This document shows, in pieces, positions 45,999 to 58,429 of a DNA stretch of 64,000 nucleotides. The stretch lies in the NCBI RefSeq assembly GCF_032884065.1, contig NC_088868.1, forward strand, positions 8,318,963 to 8,382,962. The letters are read 5' to 3'. The stretch is from Artemia franciscana (lineage: Eukaryota; Arthropoda; Branchiopoda; Anostraca; Artemiidae). How positions within the stretch are numbered: position 1 is the first letter of the stretch; each line of letters opens with the position of its first letter. The notes below the pieces were generated by a model that made no database searches, was not told the origin of the DNA, and saw only the letters and a list, made by a program, of their open reading frames with translations. The translations under genes were made by a program, and so were the position numbers.

Positions 45999-48129
45999 TA
46001 AATTTTAATGATGGTATCAAATCTAGAATTGCCCATAACTATCCCTAATGAATATAATATAGTTTTTTTTTTGTAATCTTGGCTGCTTATGGTGGGTTGC
46101 ATTGTTTTTTGGTTATGTTTTGACAAATAAAAACACAACTCAAAATAAAAATTATCTAAGTAGAGCTTTTTTGGATAAAATTGTTTCAAAGTTGATTAAA
46201 AGTCGTTTTAAGTAAAGTTGTTGAAGTTAAGTGATAATTTTGTCTTTAGAAGGCTTAGCGGGATGCTAACCTAATTCCTGTTTGTGCCATTTCGTTTAAG
46301 TTTTAACTTGATGTTTTTGGTAATGTTTATTTGTATTTTATTTCATTTACTGGTTGATAGTAATATGTTTGTTCTCTGCTGGAATTATTATTTGAATATT
46401 CTTCTTCTTGTTCTTGCTTAATGCATCTCTTTATTATTTTTTTTTTGAAAAACTTCTTTTGTGGAAAACTATTTGTCTTTCTTTGATTAATTTTACAAGC
46501 ATAGGGATAACATCGCTAAAAGATGTGTGATTTTAACAAAAAGTAGCAACATACTTGTTGCACTACATACAAAACATACTTGTTTACTTTGAAACAAGTA
46601 CCCGTACATAAGCCCTGGATAAAAATCATCAAGCACTCACTATAAAATATATGAAATTTTTCCTTTTTCCTGCTAGTTTGTGCATGCATGTTGGTTTTTT
46701 CTTCTCCTTTTCACCCGAAAGAAATTGCATCAAACCAGTGGTCATGGAATATTGCAAATAGACTTGTTTGAAAAATATTTAAAGCATCAGGGTCGTGTCA
46801 AGTAAAAAAAAAAAAAAAAAACACTAAAAAAAACAATACACACAGAAGATCTAAACAATGCGCAAGGACGTATTCGTCCCTAAACATTTATTTAGTCCCT
46901 GTAAAGTGAAACAATTAAAATTGAAAAGTCAGTTATAGGCTTCAAGGGGTTGAGTTGATTCACTCATTCTTTCTCTCCTTTATGGAATATATTTTTTCTT
47001 ATTATTTTTGGTTTGTTTATTTTCTCCAAGAGCTGACACAGATATAGATCTAGTTATCATAGAGCCATGTTTATTACAGTCAATTTTCAAAATGATCACA
47101 AAAGATTAAATATTTTATGGAAAAAGTAGAATTAAGGGCTCTAGTGGTTACCAAGACTTAAAACATCACGTGTTGAATTATGTTGATTAAGTTTATTGTT
47201 TATTGCTCTATAATTTGTTTGCAAATAGGATAAGTATGATATTTTCTAGGTTTTTGTCTGACTTAGTTCTTACTGAAATATAGAAGACTGTGTTCAAGCT
47301 TATTAATTACTTAGGATCTGAAGATTGCAAATTACGAGAAGCTGGTGTTTGGGTGAGAGGATTTATCTGTGGATTTAAACTGATCGCAAAAAAATGGACA
47401 GAGCTGGCCTACCTGAACATTTGTATATCAAGCAAGGTAATTAATAACTTCTGTAAAAAGCCGTCTATTTATAAAAGAATGTTCATTTGTCCATGCTTAA
47501 AAGCTCACTATTAAAAAAATTAAATAATTATCAGTAAAAAATTTACATTTTTATCAACTATACTTTTCCTCCAAACATAAGTAAACTAGTCAAAATAAAA
47601 GAAATAGTTCATACTATTTGGTATATAAAATATCTGATGTGCTCATCTGATTGTATATAAGCTACATTAATCAGGGTTGAAACTAAAATAGCTCATAATT
47701 AGCTAGAAACAGAGCCCCCAAACTTCCTTTCCTTCCGTAAGAGAGAGAATGGATAAATTCTTATCTTTTCAAAGAACACACAAGACAAAAAGAAGTGTTT
47801 TTCTGCCTTTTTTTTTAATTTTCATGTATGTTTCTGATATTTCTCTTTATAAGTTAAAGCTTGTCTTTTTCAGGATGTTGTTGATTTTAGTAATTCAACA
47901 AATTTTCTATAAGCATCAAAGGTTAATGAAAAACAAACAAATTCTTTTACTAGAATTTGTTGTTAGAAATAAATGGCCAAAGATTATCAATAAAACTTTT
48001 GAAAGAGGAAAGCTTTAGGTGTCTTTGTTAAAGTCTAATTTGGCCTATCCATAAGAAACGTAATGATAATGACTGTGATATTGATGGAGGCGTCAGCTTT
48101 ATATCTATTGGAAGCAAATTACCTTGTAC
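45999..48129. other. No convincing gene
   Basis: AT-rich, with an A run at 46804-46820. A frame at 47290-47436 ends at a possible donor (agcaag/gtaatt) but has no good acceptor or recognisable domain. Confidence 0.4.
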
Positions 48130-48420
48130 AGTTATAATACTAGACTAAGAGATGCTGTAGATTAAGTTTAAGACAAGAACAGTGTGGTTTTAGGGAGAGG
48201 AAAGTTTATTTTGACCAGAATTTCCCTCTTGTGTTAATAATTGAAACGTTTCTTCAGGATCAGACCACTTTAGGCATACTCGATATAAACCAGGCTTTCA
48301 ATTCAACAGATGTAAAGCCCATTCCAGGTAAGTACATTATAGTGATTAGTGCCATGTATAAAAATAATAGCGAATGACTTAAGTTGGACAAGAAGGACTG
48401 GTAGTTTGTTTGGTCTTGAA
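48130..48420 (+). pseudogene. RTE-type LINE, RT part, left of a MITE insertion
   Basis: 'LTRISLLCLIIETFLQDQTT' is followed by 'LDINQAFNSTD' and 'GKYIIVISAMYKNNSE'. These are RT motifs equivalent to …LRLIIEKxL…IDYExAFDSVD…KYIKVISAMY. Translation continues at 48861 once the inserted MITE is skipped. Confidence 0.75.
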
Positions 48421-48852
48421 CAGTCGTTCCCAACCGATTTGGGCCATGCCCCACCAAGGCATTCCTAAACTCCTGATGCACCTTTCATGATATTTAAATT
48501 ATTCAAATTATTTTCTTATTCAAGTTTTCCCTTGTATTCTCCTGAAGGAAGCTTAAAAGGCCATTAACTTGGTATCTCTTTTGGAATCGTCCTCTGGGCA
48601 TATTTTGTACTAATGAAAAATATTGACTGAACACAACTCCTTTTATACAAATTATAACGTTATTGTGATACTATGTTGTATCTTTTGTGTTCTTTAAATG
48701 CATTTAAATGTGACGTGGTTCACATGAAAAAGTTCTTTTTTTTTCAAAATTAAGGCTTTAGAGCATAGTTAGCCAAAGGATGCTCGTTCTGCCCATGACC
48801 CACCAAAATATTGCCATGCTCCACTGGTGGTACTCCATGTTGGAAATCATAG
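48421..48852. mobile_element. hAT-like MITE inserted in the LINE RT domain, 432 bp
   Basis: Begins 'cagtcgttcccaacc' and ends with the inverse of 'ctatgatttccaaca' (9 of 14 matches). Flanks are gtcttgaa (48413-48420) and gtatagaa (48853-48860), 6 of 8. 'gccatgccccaccaa' near the left end mirrors 'gcccatgacccaccaa' at 48799-48814. The position is supported independently, because the LINE protein resumes exactly after it. Non-coding. Confidence 0.65.
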
Positions 48853-49480
48853 GTATAGAATCAAGAATATAGCAGGGTTATGTTGTATTCCAGTTTGTAT
48901 GTATGGTTTGATTAACTTTGTGCTAAGGAAAGGGTTTGGGAAAACATGGAATCGTATTAGAAAGTAAAACTTTCCCAGACTTGGGTATGTGGTTGATTTC
49001 ATAAAATTAAAATAAAGAAGTTAGCAAAATGAACAAACTTGCCGAGGTTTTGAGCTAATGTTGGAAATAATGGTAATAACAGTTAGCAAAATGAACGAAT
49101 TTGTGGAGGTTTTGAGCTAATGCTAGAAATAATGGTAATAACAGTAGTCAAGCATTTTTATTAAATATGGGTACTCAAATGGACTCGTTTGACTGACTAA
49201 ATATCAAACAAGTCCTCTCGAGGGCAATAGTGAAAGAAAGGTCAAGATGGGTAGATTGGGTTTTATATATGAAGGGTTTCAGTTTACCAAAGGTTAGATT
49301 TTTAAGGTGTCCATCTGGTGCCAATCGAAAGGTAGGTTGTCCACTTAACGAGACGAGATCAGGCCATAAGGAAGGACTTTGAAGTAAGATATTTCTAAGA
49401 GGGCCTAAACAGCAAAGTTTTTAATAGTTTAGGATGGAGGAGGAACATCTGCAGCTGTTTTTGTCTCAGATGATATTGTG
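48853..49480 (+). pseudogene. RTE-type LINE continuing, with 62-bp duplication
   Basis: Immediately right of the MITE comes 'RIESRI' then 'QGYVVFQFVCMV' (the GVKQGCVLSPF motif, decayed). Next 'MNKLAEVLS' and 'MNEFVEVLS' are encoded by a tandem 62-bp duplication (49019 and 49081). 'VKERSRWVDWVLYMKGFSLP', 'GANRKVGCPL' and a relic of the terminal 'GWRRS…LRRLG' (near 49435) follow. Confidence 0.75.
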
Positions 49481-49951
49481 CTGGTATGAGTTATTAGTTG
49501 TAATAATGGATTTTATGGGTTACTAAATGGTTAAAAAATTTGGAGTATTTTCTAATAAATTTGGAGAATTTATCCGTGGGACGTCCAAAGTATGATCAGA
49601 GGTTTCATGAAAGTGTTGTTGCTTGACCACATTTGATCCTCCTGATCTAAGATAGGATTTACCCCTATTTTATCATCATTGCCTAAAATCTTGTTTTGAA
49701 AGAAATTATCGAAAGTCTTTGCTTCCAATGTGGCTATACTTGTAAATGATTTCTGAGACAGCAATGGCTAGGCATGACAAGATGAAGACAATATATGTGT
49801 AAAGAAGAAAAACGAGGATATTTCCGATGTGAAAAGACAAACTGTATAAATATGTGGCTGAGGAATATTTGGATATTAAAAATATTTTCTTTTTTTACTC
49901 CTTTATAAATATCCTTTTCTCATCTTGACTGAATTCCTAATTCTCTTTCAG
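49481..49951. other. No gene seen; possible intron
   Basis: AT-rich sequence leading to a pyrimidine-rich acceptor at 49939-49951. Confidence 0.4.
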
Positions 49952-50119
49952 AAGTGGAAGATATATTACCAAGTGATTCTCAGGAGCATTTTGTAAGTAC
50001 AAGTCCAAGTTTATCATCCAGACAGGGAGACAATATTTTGGCTACCCCTGATGCATCCGTTAAGCTTGAACACAATTCTGACCCTCTTCATCTGGAATCA
50101 AGTGCTAGCAGTAACACAG
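49952..50119 (+). CDS. Candidate internal exon, acidic Ser-rich linker, unknown protein
   Basis: Acceptor 'aattctctttcag' and donor ACACAG/GTATGT bound a 168-bp exon, a multiple of three, entered with two bases and left with one. It encodes 'EDILPSDSQEHFVSTSPSLS', 'GDNILATPDASVKLEHNSD' and a Ser-rich end. It is acidic, disordered and without transposon resemblance. Such linkers are common in arthropod zinc-finger or BTB transcription factors, and the zinc-finger array 12 kb downstream is on the same strand. A link between them is speculation. Partner exons were not found. Confidence 0.45.
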
Positions 50120-51555
50120 GTATGTTTCAGGTTTTTCTGCAATTTTTTTCATGGACATTGCAATAGAGCTGCCTAAGTAAAAAGCTTAGTGGTTCCATGT
50201 ATATTGTTTTTGTATTTTTTACCAAGGCACTTTGTATCGGAAGGAGCTGTCCTAGAATTCTGGCAGGAGCTCATTCGATGGGAAATGAAGAATCCTATTG
50301 CCCTTTAAGAGTCAAAATTGATTAGAGGGCAAATTTATTTTTGTTGTGATTTTTCTATGTTGTCTCGGCATGACGAGTCTTGAAAAAAAAAAATCAATGA
50401 TCATCATCTGAGGAATAAGTTTATAGGAGGGTTATTGAATACAAAACATTTATTTTTTTTTTTAAACAGCGTTCTTTATGTATTTTTGTTCACCTTGTAG
50501 TAACTAGATTCACTTGCTCTAGGTACAAATTCTGGCTGTTCTTAGCCTAGCTAAGAACAGCTAGCTAATTTAACAGCCATTTAACGTAATTTAACAGGCA
50601 TTATTTCAATCTGTCTTCCACTAAGGATGATCCCAGTTCCCCTGGGGGTCAGTGTGGCTAAAGGGCAAGAGCGAAGCCTCTGTAAACACTTTGTGTAAAA
50701 GTTATGGCGAAGACTTCTTCCCTCTTGGGCTTGAATGAAGTATGTACATACCAGACATTATGGGTCTAGAAGCATCTGAGTGCATTTCTTTGTCTCCCTC
50801 TGTGATGACCCTACGTGGTTGGCACTAATGCACTTGGTGCAGGATTCCTGAATCCTATATCCAAAGAATGTGTCGAGTATAATTTCATTTTTATTAAAAG
50901 AAATAAAAATGTTTGAATAGCTGAAACTGTCACGATTTTAATCATATTTCTTTTATATCTACTCCATTTTTATGGCTTTCACCAACTTTTCTTCCCTTAG
51001 TTTCTGTTAAAGTGTGGAGACGGAAAATAATCTTCTTCGGAAATAAGCGATTTGCCAGTTTTCTGACGAATATCCAAGTTTCTGACCATTTGTCGCCATC
51101 TTACATTTACTATGTGCCTTAGAAACGTTTTTGAACTCTAAAATTTTTTTTGTCTTTATTGGCGTATCTCCAAAACTCGCTTGTACATAACACAACCAAC
51201 ATAGTGTCGATGCTGAGTAGTCCCAGTCTTAAGGGGAGAGAGAACTTTTTGACCTCCAAACTGATTTAACATTGTTAAAAGTGGTGTTTGCCATTCTAAT
51301 TCCACATACTTCCGGGCAGTTAATTTTATGTAAACGCTTGCCTAATATCTAATAGCTGAGAAGCTGTTTTTCATTATTAAAACCTCTATTCAGGTTTTGT
51401 GCATATGCTGAACTCCCACTGAGTGTAAAAAGCAGGAGATTGAGGAGTTTAGGTTTAATGATTGCTTTTCACTTTATTTTGCTACAACAAGTATTTTGTT
51501 AGTTTTGTAAGTTCTTATATCACCTCAAAGTTACTACTACTTATACTACTCTTTG
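50120..51555. other. No gene; small hairpin
   Basis: 50220-50340 is an old relative of the modular element's box ('gagctcattcgatgggaaat', 'cctattgccctttaa'). 50535-50561 is a stem-loop, GCTGTTCTTAG with a 5-nt loop and its perfect complement. Otherwise featureless. Confidence 0.5.
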
Positions 51556-52350
51556 AAGGATAATAAAAAAAACAGTTTTCACTAAAGAAGTTTTTTGAAG
51601 AAAAGTAAAGAGCTGCATTAAACGAAAGACTAAAAAAAGTAATTTAAGCATTAAATGGACATACCTCACTGTGTTTTTGAAAATTAAAAAATATTCTGAT
51701 ACTTTAAATTTACATTTAAGTCAGTCCTTTTCCCATATTCTTTGACCGGTTTCCCCCCTGTTTGAAGATTAATAAAAAAAATAGTTTTCACAAAAGAAGT
51801 TTTTTAAAGAAAAGTAAAGAGCTGCATTAAACGAAAGACGAACACAAATAAAGTAAAAAAAATAATTCAAGCGTTAAATGGACATACATCACTGTATTTT
51901 CGGAAATTAAAAAATATTCTGACGCTTTAAATTTACATTTAAGTAAGTCCTTTCGCCATATTCTTTGACCGGTTTCTCCCTTTTTGAAGGTTAATAAAAA
52001 AAAAGTTTTCACTAAAGAAGTTCTTCTTTTTTTAATAAAGTAAAGAGCTGCATTAAACGAAAGACGAACACAAATGAAGTAAAAAAAAATAATTCAAGCG
52101 TTAAACGGACATACATCACTGTATTTTTGAAAATTGAAAAATATTCTGATACTTTAAATTTACATTTAAGTAAGCCCTTTCCCCATATTCTTTGACCGGT
52201 TTCCCCCCTGTTTGAAGGTCAGTAAAAAAAACAACAAAAAAAAACAGTTTTCACAAAAGAAGTTTTCTAAAGAAAAGTAAAGAACTGTATTAAACGAAAA
52301 ACGAGTACAAATAAGTAAAAAAAATAATTCAGTGTTAAATGGACATACAT
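51556..52350. repeat. Tandem repeat, units of about 209-237 bp, 4 copies
   Basis: 'aaagtaaagagctgcattaaa' starts near 51602, 51811, 52037 and 52274 (the last as 'aaagtaaagaactgtattaaa'). Between them recur 'gacatacatcactgtat', 'attctgatactttaaattt' and 'tattctttgaccggttt'. Unit length varies through A runs and small insertions. A single unit is also at 39.3 kb. Confidence 0.9.
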
Positions 52351-53394
52351 CAGTGTCAATAAATAAATGAAAACTTGCGGAGTAATTGCAGCAAGTAAAT
52401 AATCAAGTCCAAATAAAACGAGCTCAAATTACCGTAAATAGGTGTAGAGCTAACATCTACGCCTTCTAAAAACTAAAAGTCATTTGTGCTTGGGAGCTGT
52501 GTTCACACCAGCTCATGAAAAATTCATGGCAGGCATATTGTCAAAAGGATTTGCTGCTCATGACGCTTCGCGTCGCTCGCGCTGCTACCTTTTGATGAAT
52601 AAGTCACGTTACGTAAAAACGTGTGTCATCGATGGGGTGACTTTTTTCTCTCCTGGATGATGCAAGATTCTGTCTCCTTTGGGATGCCGGGTGCGTGGAG
52701 GTTTTCAGCACTTCTGGCCTCGTCGTTGCAATTTAGATTCGACCAAGAAACATGACTTGTGGAAACCAAAATGCTTCCGCTGCCGGTTAACTAAGGCGCT
52801 TCTCTCTGGCTAAGGCGTTACTTCACTTTCGGGAGCTAAATTAAGTTTAAACTCATTTTTCTTATTAACTCTACGTTTCTTTTTTTTTTAGTCTCCCGGT
52901 TTTGCTGAACGATAAACTGAGTTTGGAGCTCAGTTTGAGTGCGTGGTTTGCCGTTTAACTCTTTGTCTGTAGATTGGAATATGAAATCTGGTCAAAATTC
53001 GTCGAAGCGCTAGAAGACGTGGTTTATCTTAGAGATTTAAGCTAAACTAAGAAAAGTCAATTCTCTATAGTCGTTAAACAGTTAGCAACGGAAAAATCTA
53101 AACGATGAAAACGAATGCGGCTAGTGTTTGACTTCCAATGTACATCAAGAATGGTTTTTCAGCTAAAAAACAAAACAAAAACACAGTCTGATCAAGAAAG
53201 TATTTTTTGGCCCCCTTTTGTTTTCACATCCAACGTTGATCACGCCTCATAACTGAGATATCCAAATTATGTTGGGCTGGGATATATTGATTCACTCTAA
53301 TGAATGCCGAAACCGTTTCTGGATCCCACTTCTTTTTTCAATGGTGCTTTATTTAACCTCACGGGTGAAAATTGTCTCCGTTGCTACAAAGGAT
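52351..53394. other. No gene seen; CpG-richer patch
   Basis: 52560-52800 is richer in CG dinucleotides than the rest ('cgcttcgcgtcgctcgcgctg' region, 'tcacgttacgtaaaaacgtg'). This might reflect an unmethylated or recently arrived sequence. No exon, promoter motif or repeat is clear. Confidence 0.35.
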
Positions 53395-54238
53395 TGCAGC
53401 TCTTGAACCAAGCTCTGAATATGGTTGGTCACATGGTCAGTGCCATCCAGGTGAAACAAAAGCTTGTCACCAGAATCGTTTCTGCCGATGATTTCTGCAC
53501 AGAATCTCAGATAAAAACGGACACACTTATTTTAGACAAAGGTCAACTTCCTCGTGTTGCAGCTCTTGAACCAAGCTCTGAATATGGTTAGTCACCGCTA
53601 CCAGGATCAGTGCAATCCAGGTGAACCAAAAGCTTGTCACCAGAATCATTCCTGCCGATGATTTCTGTACAGAATCTCAGATAAAAACGGACACATTTAT
53701 TTTAGACAAAGGTCAACTTCCTCGTGTTGCAGCTCTTGAACCAAGCTCTGAATATGGTTAGTCACCGCCACCAGGATCAGTGCAATCCAGGTGAACCAAA
53801 AGCTTGTCACCAGAATCATTCCTGCCGATGATTGCTGCACAGAATCTCAGATAAAAACGGACACACTTATTTTAGACAAAGGTCAACTTCCTCGTGTTGC
53901 AGCTCTTGAACCAAGCTCTGAATATGGTTAGTCACCGCCACCAGGATCAGTGCAATCCAGGTGAACCAAAAGCTTGTCACCAGAATCATTCCTGCCAATG
54001 ATTGCTGCACAGAATCTCAGATAAAAACGGACACACTTATTTTGGACAAAGGTCAACTTCCTCGTGTTGCAGCTCTTGAACCAAGCTCTGAATATGGTTA
54101 GTCACCGCCACCAGGATCAGTGCAATCCAGGTGAACCAAAAGCTTGTCACCAGAATCATTCCTGCCGATGATTTCTGCACAGAATGTCAGATAAAAACGG
54201 ACACACTTATTTTAGACAAAGGTAACTTCCTCGTGTTC
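53395..54238. repeat. 170-bp tandem repeat, 5 copies
   Basis: 'tcttgaaccaagctctgaat' begins at 53401, 53564, 53734, 53904 and 54074, a first spacing of 163 then 170 exactly. Units hold 'ccaggtgaaccaaaagcttg' and 'gataaaaacggacacactta'. The 170 period is not a multiple of three, and the first unit's open frame (53304-53588) is therefore not sustained. Confidence 0.95.
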
Positions 54239-54779
54239 GATCGTGTGAAACTTAGTACAAAGTAGGCGTTTTTATATGATCTGAAATTGTTAGGAAATCT
54301 ATATAATTTCATGTAGGGTATTGCACACTTTCTTAAGAATCAAGTCATCTTCCATATTTTTGCTGTGGAATTCTGGATTTATCCTGTTTACAATCGGTTA
54401 CATACACCTAAAAAGAGGTGATGTAGCCGAAGTTTAAGAATTCCATTTCTAATGGACACTCGTTACAGTTGGAACATTGTCAGCGAGTATGCTCTGCAAA
54501 TAAATCTTTACGGTATTTCACAGTTCTAGCAACCTCTTCACCCCTTTCTTCATTGAAAGCTAGGATGTCTTAGACGGATAGAAAATAGAGTGTCCGCCAA
54601 CTTTGACTAATTTCCGGCACCCAGCAAATTCATGTTTTCTTTTGGGGTTGTATGAAACGAAGTTGTAAATTTCTTGTGGAGACTGCACCATTTAGGGACT
54701 TAGGATATTGCAAGCAGCGGCCAGACACAGAGTGAATTAGTGGTAAATTCGTCCAGAAATAGCAAACCATTGTATATCA
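54239..54779. other. No gene seen
   Basis: AT-rich spacer. No coding or repeat signature. Confidence 0.45.
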
Positions 54780-56455
54780 AACAGTTCGTGGTAACGAACT
54801 GTAGTAAGGAGCGACCCGGCTCAATAGTAACCAAAACTCTAAAAAACGGAATTTTGATACCAATAGTTACATCAAAAGAATTGCATTTTAATGCTGATTT
54901 TAAATATATAAGTTTCATCAAGTTTAATCCTACCCATCATAAGTTACGAATTTGCCCTACCAGAAAATTTGCCCTATTTTAGGAAATAGGGGGAAACACC
55001 CCCTAAAAGTAATAGAATCTTAATGAAAATCACAACATCAGATTCAGCGTATTAGAGAACCGTACTTTACAAGTTCCAAGCTCCTATATACAAAAATATG
55101 GAATTTTGTATTGTATGCCAGAAGACAAATCACGGATGCGTGTTTATTTGTTTTTTGTTTTATTTTTTTTTTCCAGGGGTGATCGTATCGACCCAGCGGT
55201 CCTAGAATTTTGCGAGAGGGCTCATTCGAAAGGAAATTAAAAGTTATAGTGCCCTTTTTAAGTGACCAAAAAAATTGGAGGGCACCTAGGCCCCCTCCCA
55301 CGCTCATTTTTTCCAAAAGTCGTCGGATCAAAATTCTGAGATAGCCATTTTATTCAGCATAGTCGAAAAACCTTTTAACTATGTCTTTGGGGACGGCTTA
55401 CTCCCCCACAGTCCCCGTGGGAGGGCTGCAAGTTACAAATTTTGACCAGTGTTTGCATATAGTAATGGTTTTTGGGGAGTGTACAGACGTTTTCAGGGGG
55501 ATTTTTCGGTTTGGAGGGGGGTTGAGAAGAGGAGGTTATGTGGGGTTACTTTCCATGGAGGAATTTGTCATGGGGGAAGAAGATTTCCAAAAAGGGGGCG
55601 CAGCATTTTCTAGCATTATTTAAAAAAAAACAATGAAAAAATAAATATGCAAAAGTTTTTTCAACTGAAAGTAAGTAGTAGCGTTAAAAATCAAAACGAA
55701 CAGAAAATATTACGCATGTAAGGGGTTCACCTCCTCCTAATGCCTCACTCTTTACGCTAAAGCATTTTTAGTAATTTCAACTATTTATTCTACGGCCTTT
55801 GTGATTCAGAGGACAAAATTTAAGCTTTAGCGTAAAGAACGAGGTATTGACGAGTGGGTGAACCCTCTCATATACATAATAAAAACGTACGAATATAGAA
55901 GTTTGTTACGTAAGCTAATTCGTAAGTTACATATATCTTTTACTAATGAAAACATTCGTAAAAAACTAAAAGTTCTAGTTGCCTTTTTAAGTACCCAAAA
56001 AATTGGAGGGAAACTGGGCCTCCTCCCTCCTTTTTTCTCAAAATCATTCGATCAAAACTACGGGAAAGCCATTCAGCCAAATAAATAAATATGCAAATTT
56101 CGCTTTAATTATTCATCTGCGGAGAGCCGAAATCAAAACATGGACTAACTAAAAAACGTTCAGAAATTAAATAAAAAAACAAGTTTCTTAACTGTAAGTA
56201 AGGAGCGACATTAAAGCTTAAAACGAACAGAAATTACCCCGTATATCAAAGGGGCTGTTCCCTCTTCAACGCCCTGCTCTTTACGCTAAAGTGTTTACTT
56301 TTTAAAAATTAGAGTTGAGAGAAAGAGTCAAACTTTAGCGCCAAGACCAAGACGTTGAAGAGGGAACAGCCCCTTTCATATAGGGGGTAATTTCTGTTCG
56401 TTTTAAGTTTTAATGTCGCTCCTTATTTTCAGTTAAAGAACTTGTTTTTTTTATT
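54780..56455 (+). mobile_element. Modular double-hairpin element, copy C (~1.7 kb)
   Basis: Same architecture as copy A: terminal palindrome cagttcg-tggtaa-cgaactg at 54780, 'gtaaggagcgacccggctc', first box about 55235-55375, first hairpin about 55700-55880, second box about 55965-56095, second hairpin about 56185-56440 ('ggggctgttccctcttcaac' against 'gttgaagagggaacagcccc'). The shared segments 'tatgtctttggggacg' and 'cttactcccccacagtcccc' are also in copy A. No coding frame is conserved between copies. Confidence 0.87.
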
Positions 56456-56823
56456 TATCCTTTTTAGAAAGGAAACCAGCCCTTCTTGCTTGTCAAGCAT
56501 CACTCTTGCATTCTCCGAAGCAAAGCTAATGAGGTTGGTTGAAGGAATGTCTTGATCCTGCGTTTCCTTATAGATAAGGATTTTGAAACTTTGGGCTGAA
56601 TTGTTTTCATTCAATCTAAGGTTGTCATATTTGAAAAAAAAATGAAGGGGAAGGACTCGATTGGTGAATTTTTAGAACAAAATATGTAAGAACAAAAAGA
56701 GAAACATTTTTAGATTGCCAATTTATGTGTTCATTTTTTATAGTTTTGTTCAACTTTTGAATTATTTATCCCTAGCCTTCTTTAATTGTTTCACATCGTC
56801 ATTGGCTATATCCAAAACTACTA
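56456..56823. other. No gene seen
   Basis: Unremarkable sequence between two mobile elements. Confidence 0.45.
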
Positions 56824-56831
56824 AAACATTT

Positions 56832-57460
56832 GGTAAAATTCTAGTTAATCGACTTCTTGCTATCTCAGAAAGGGTTTAGGTTAGGAAAATGAAACTTTCA
56901 GGGATGAATCTACAGACTAAAGTATGTCCTGAGAAGGTATTTTGAAGCAACTACCTCCACTCCTTCTCCTTCTAGAGGGCCCTGACCTTTAATGACCTTT
57001 AAAAATCTGTGTGTTATAAAAGTGAATCCTTGCGAAATAGATCTTCTGGTTAATTGAAGTACAACAAAATTGTTTTCAGCTTCATAACTTTGCTCAATTC
57101 CATTTCATAAGGTTTTAAAGATATGCAAATACATTTCCTAAATTATGAAAAAAAAATATTCATATGGATCAAAATTCTACTGAAATAACAGGAAGTGTAT
57201 TTTCAAAACTAAAAGCATAGAAAAAGCAACTAGTAACTGAAAATTAAGGTAAAACGTTGTTTTGTCAATAATTTCAATAGGTATAGACCTGTCATGTAGG
57301 CGAATTTCAGGGCCCTCTAGAGAGAGAAAGAGTGGAGGTGGGTACTTTAAAATACCTTCCTGGAACATATTTTAGCCTGTAGACCCATCCCTGAAAGTTT
57401 CATTTTCCTAACCTAAACCCTTTCCGAGATAGCAAGAAGTCAATTAACTAGAATTTTACC
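56832..57460. mobile_element. Fold-back element, copy 2, with perfect 8-bp target duplication
   Basis: Terminal inverted repeats start 'ggtaaaattctagttaa' and extend more than 100 bp with few mismatches ('gggtttaggttaggaaaatg', 'gaaactttcagggatg', 'agtatgtcctgagaaggta'). The element is flanked by aaacattt on both sides (56824-56831 and 57461-57468). An inner pair 'cttctagagggccctga' / 'cagggccctctagagag' lengthens the stem. No protein. Superfamily uncertain: GG ends with 8-bp duplications would fit Merlin-like elements, and long arms would fit MULE-like ones. Confidence 0.85.
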
Positions 57461-57468
57461 AAACATTT

Positions 57469-58429
57469 AATTCTTACTTTGCAATATACAGCAAGCATAA
57501 ATTAATCATTTTTCCTTTTTTCATTTTATCTCTTTCCCATTTCTCATTTCAATTGTTATGATAATGTTTTTTTTACATGGCTTTGACCTTATATGAGACC
57601 AATTGAGCGGCGGCTGTGGATGATTTGTCAAAAACCCAAACTAAATTATATAAATGAACATAGAATTAGCAATCTAAAAGTTTCTCACTTTTTGTTCTAG
57701 GGTGTCTCCTGAAGAATCGCTATTCTAGACCTTTACAGAACGAGCCTTGGGGAGCATATACTAAAACCTTTGTGGATCTCATAAATTAAAGTATACTGCA
57801 GCCTAGATTACATTAAGAAACCTTTATACAGCGAAAGTGTTGCCGATTCATGGGGGACATGAGTATATGTGTGCTGAAGGTTTTTTCTTAATCTCTTAAG
57901 CTGTATTCCATTTTCTTCGTGTCCCTTCTGCAAAGGGCACAAGGGATAACAGTGAAGCAGTATAGCTTTACAGTACAGAAGATGAATATTTACAATTTAT
58001 CTTAGCCAGGGCAAGAACTAGGACACATTTTGTGTATGTTTTTTTGCATGGTAGAAAGAAATCACATGCTGGAACGTTTGAATTCGATATCCTTCTTCAC
58101 TGGGCTGACGAAGACATTTGCGAGCCCAATCTGTTTCGGGCAGTACATAAATATTTTTGCTGTTTCACCAGTGACGACAATTTTGTCCTGAATGAAAAAA
58201 AGTAAAAGTCGCGATTCCTAAGCAAAATCTATGATTTCGCATAAAATCCATTTTTAAAGAAGTAAGTCCATGGCAATTTCTGGCATTTTGAATATCGATG
58301 GCAGGATTTGAAAAATCCATGTAACATGGATAAATTACGGCGCTGGCAACCCTGATTGACAGGTGCTTTCGGAACATTCCTTGGCAGTTTCAATTTCCCC
58401 TAGCCTCTGTAACATATCATAGTAGCACA
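57469..58429. other. No gene seen
   Basis: AT-rich sequence without recognisable features. Confidence 0.45.

Noticed and set aside
47290..47514. 74-codon frame with possible donor at 47436
   Set aside because: No convincing acceptor, no recognisable domain and no partner exon.
53304..53591. 95-codon frame over the 170-bp repeat
   Set aside because: The frame is lost in later units because 170 is not a multiple of three, and no family was recognised.
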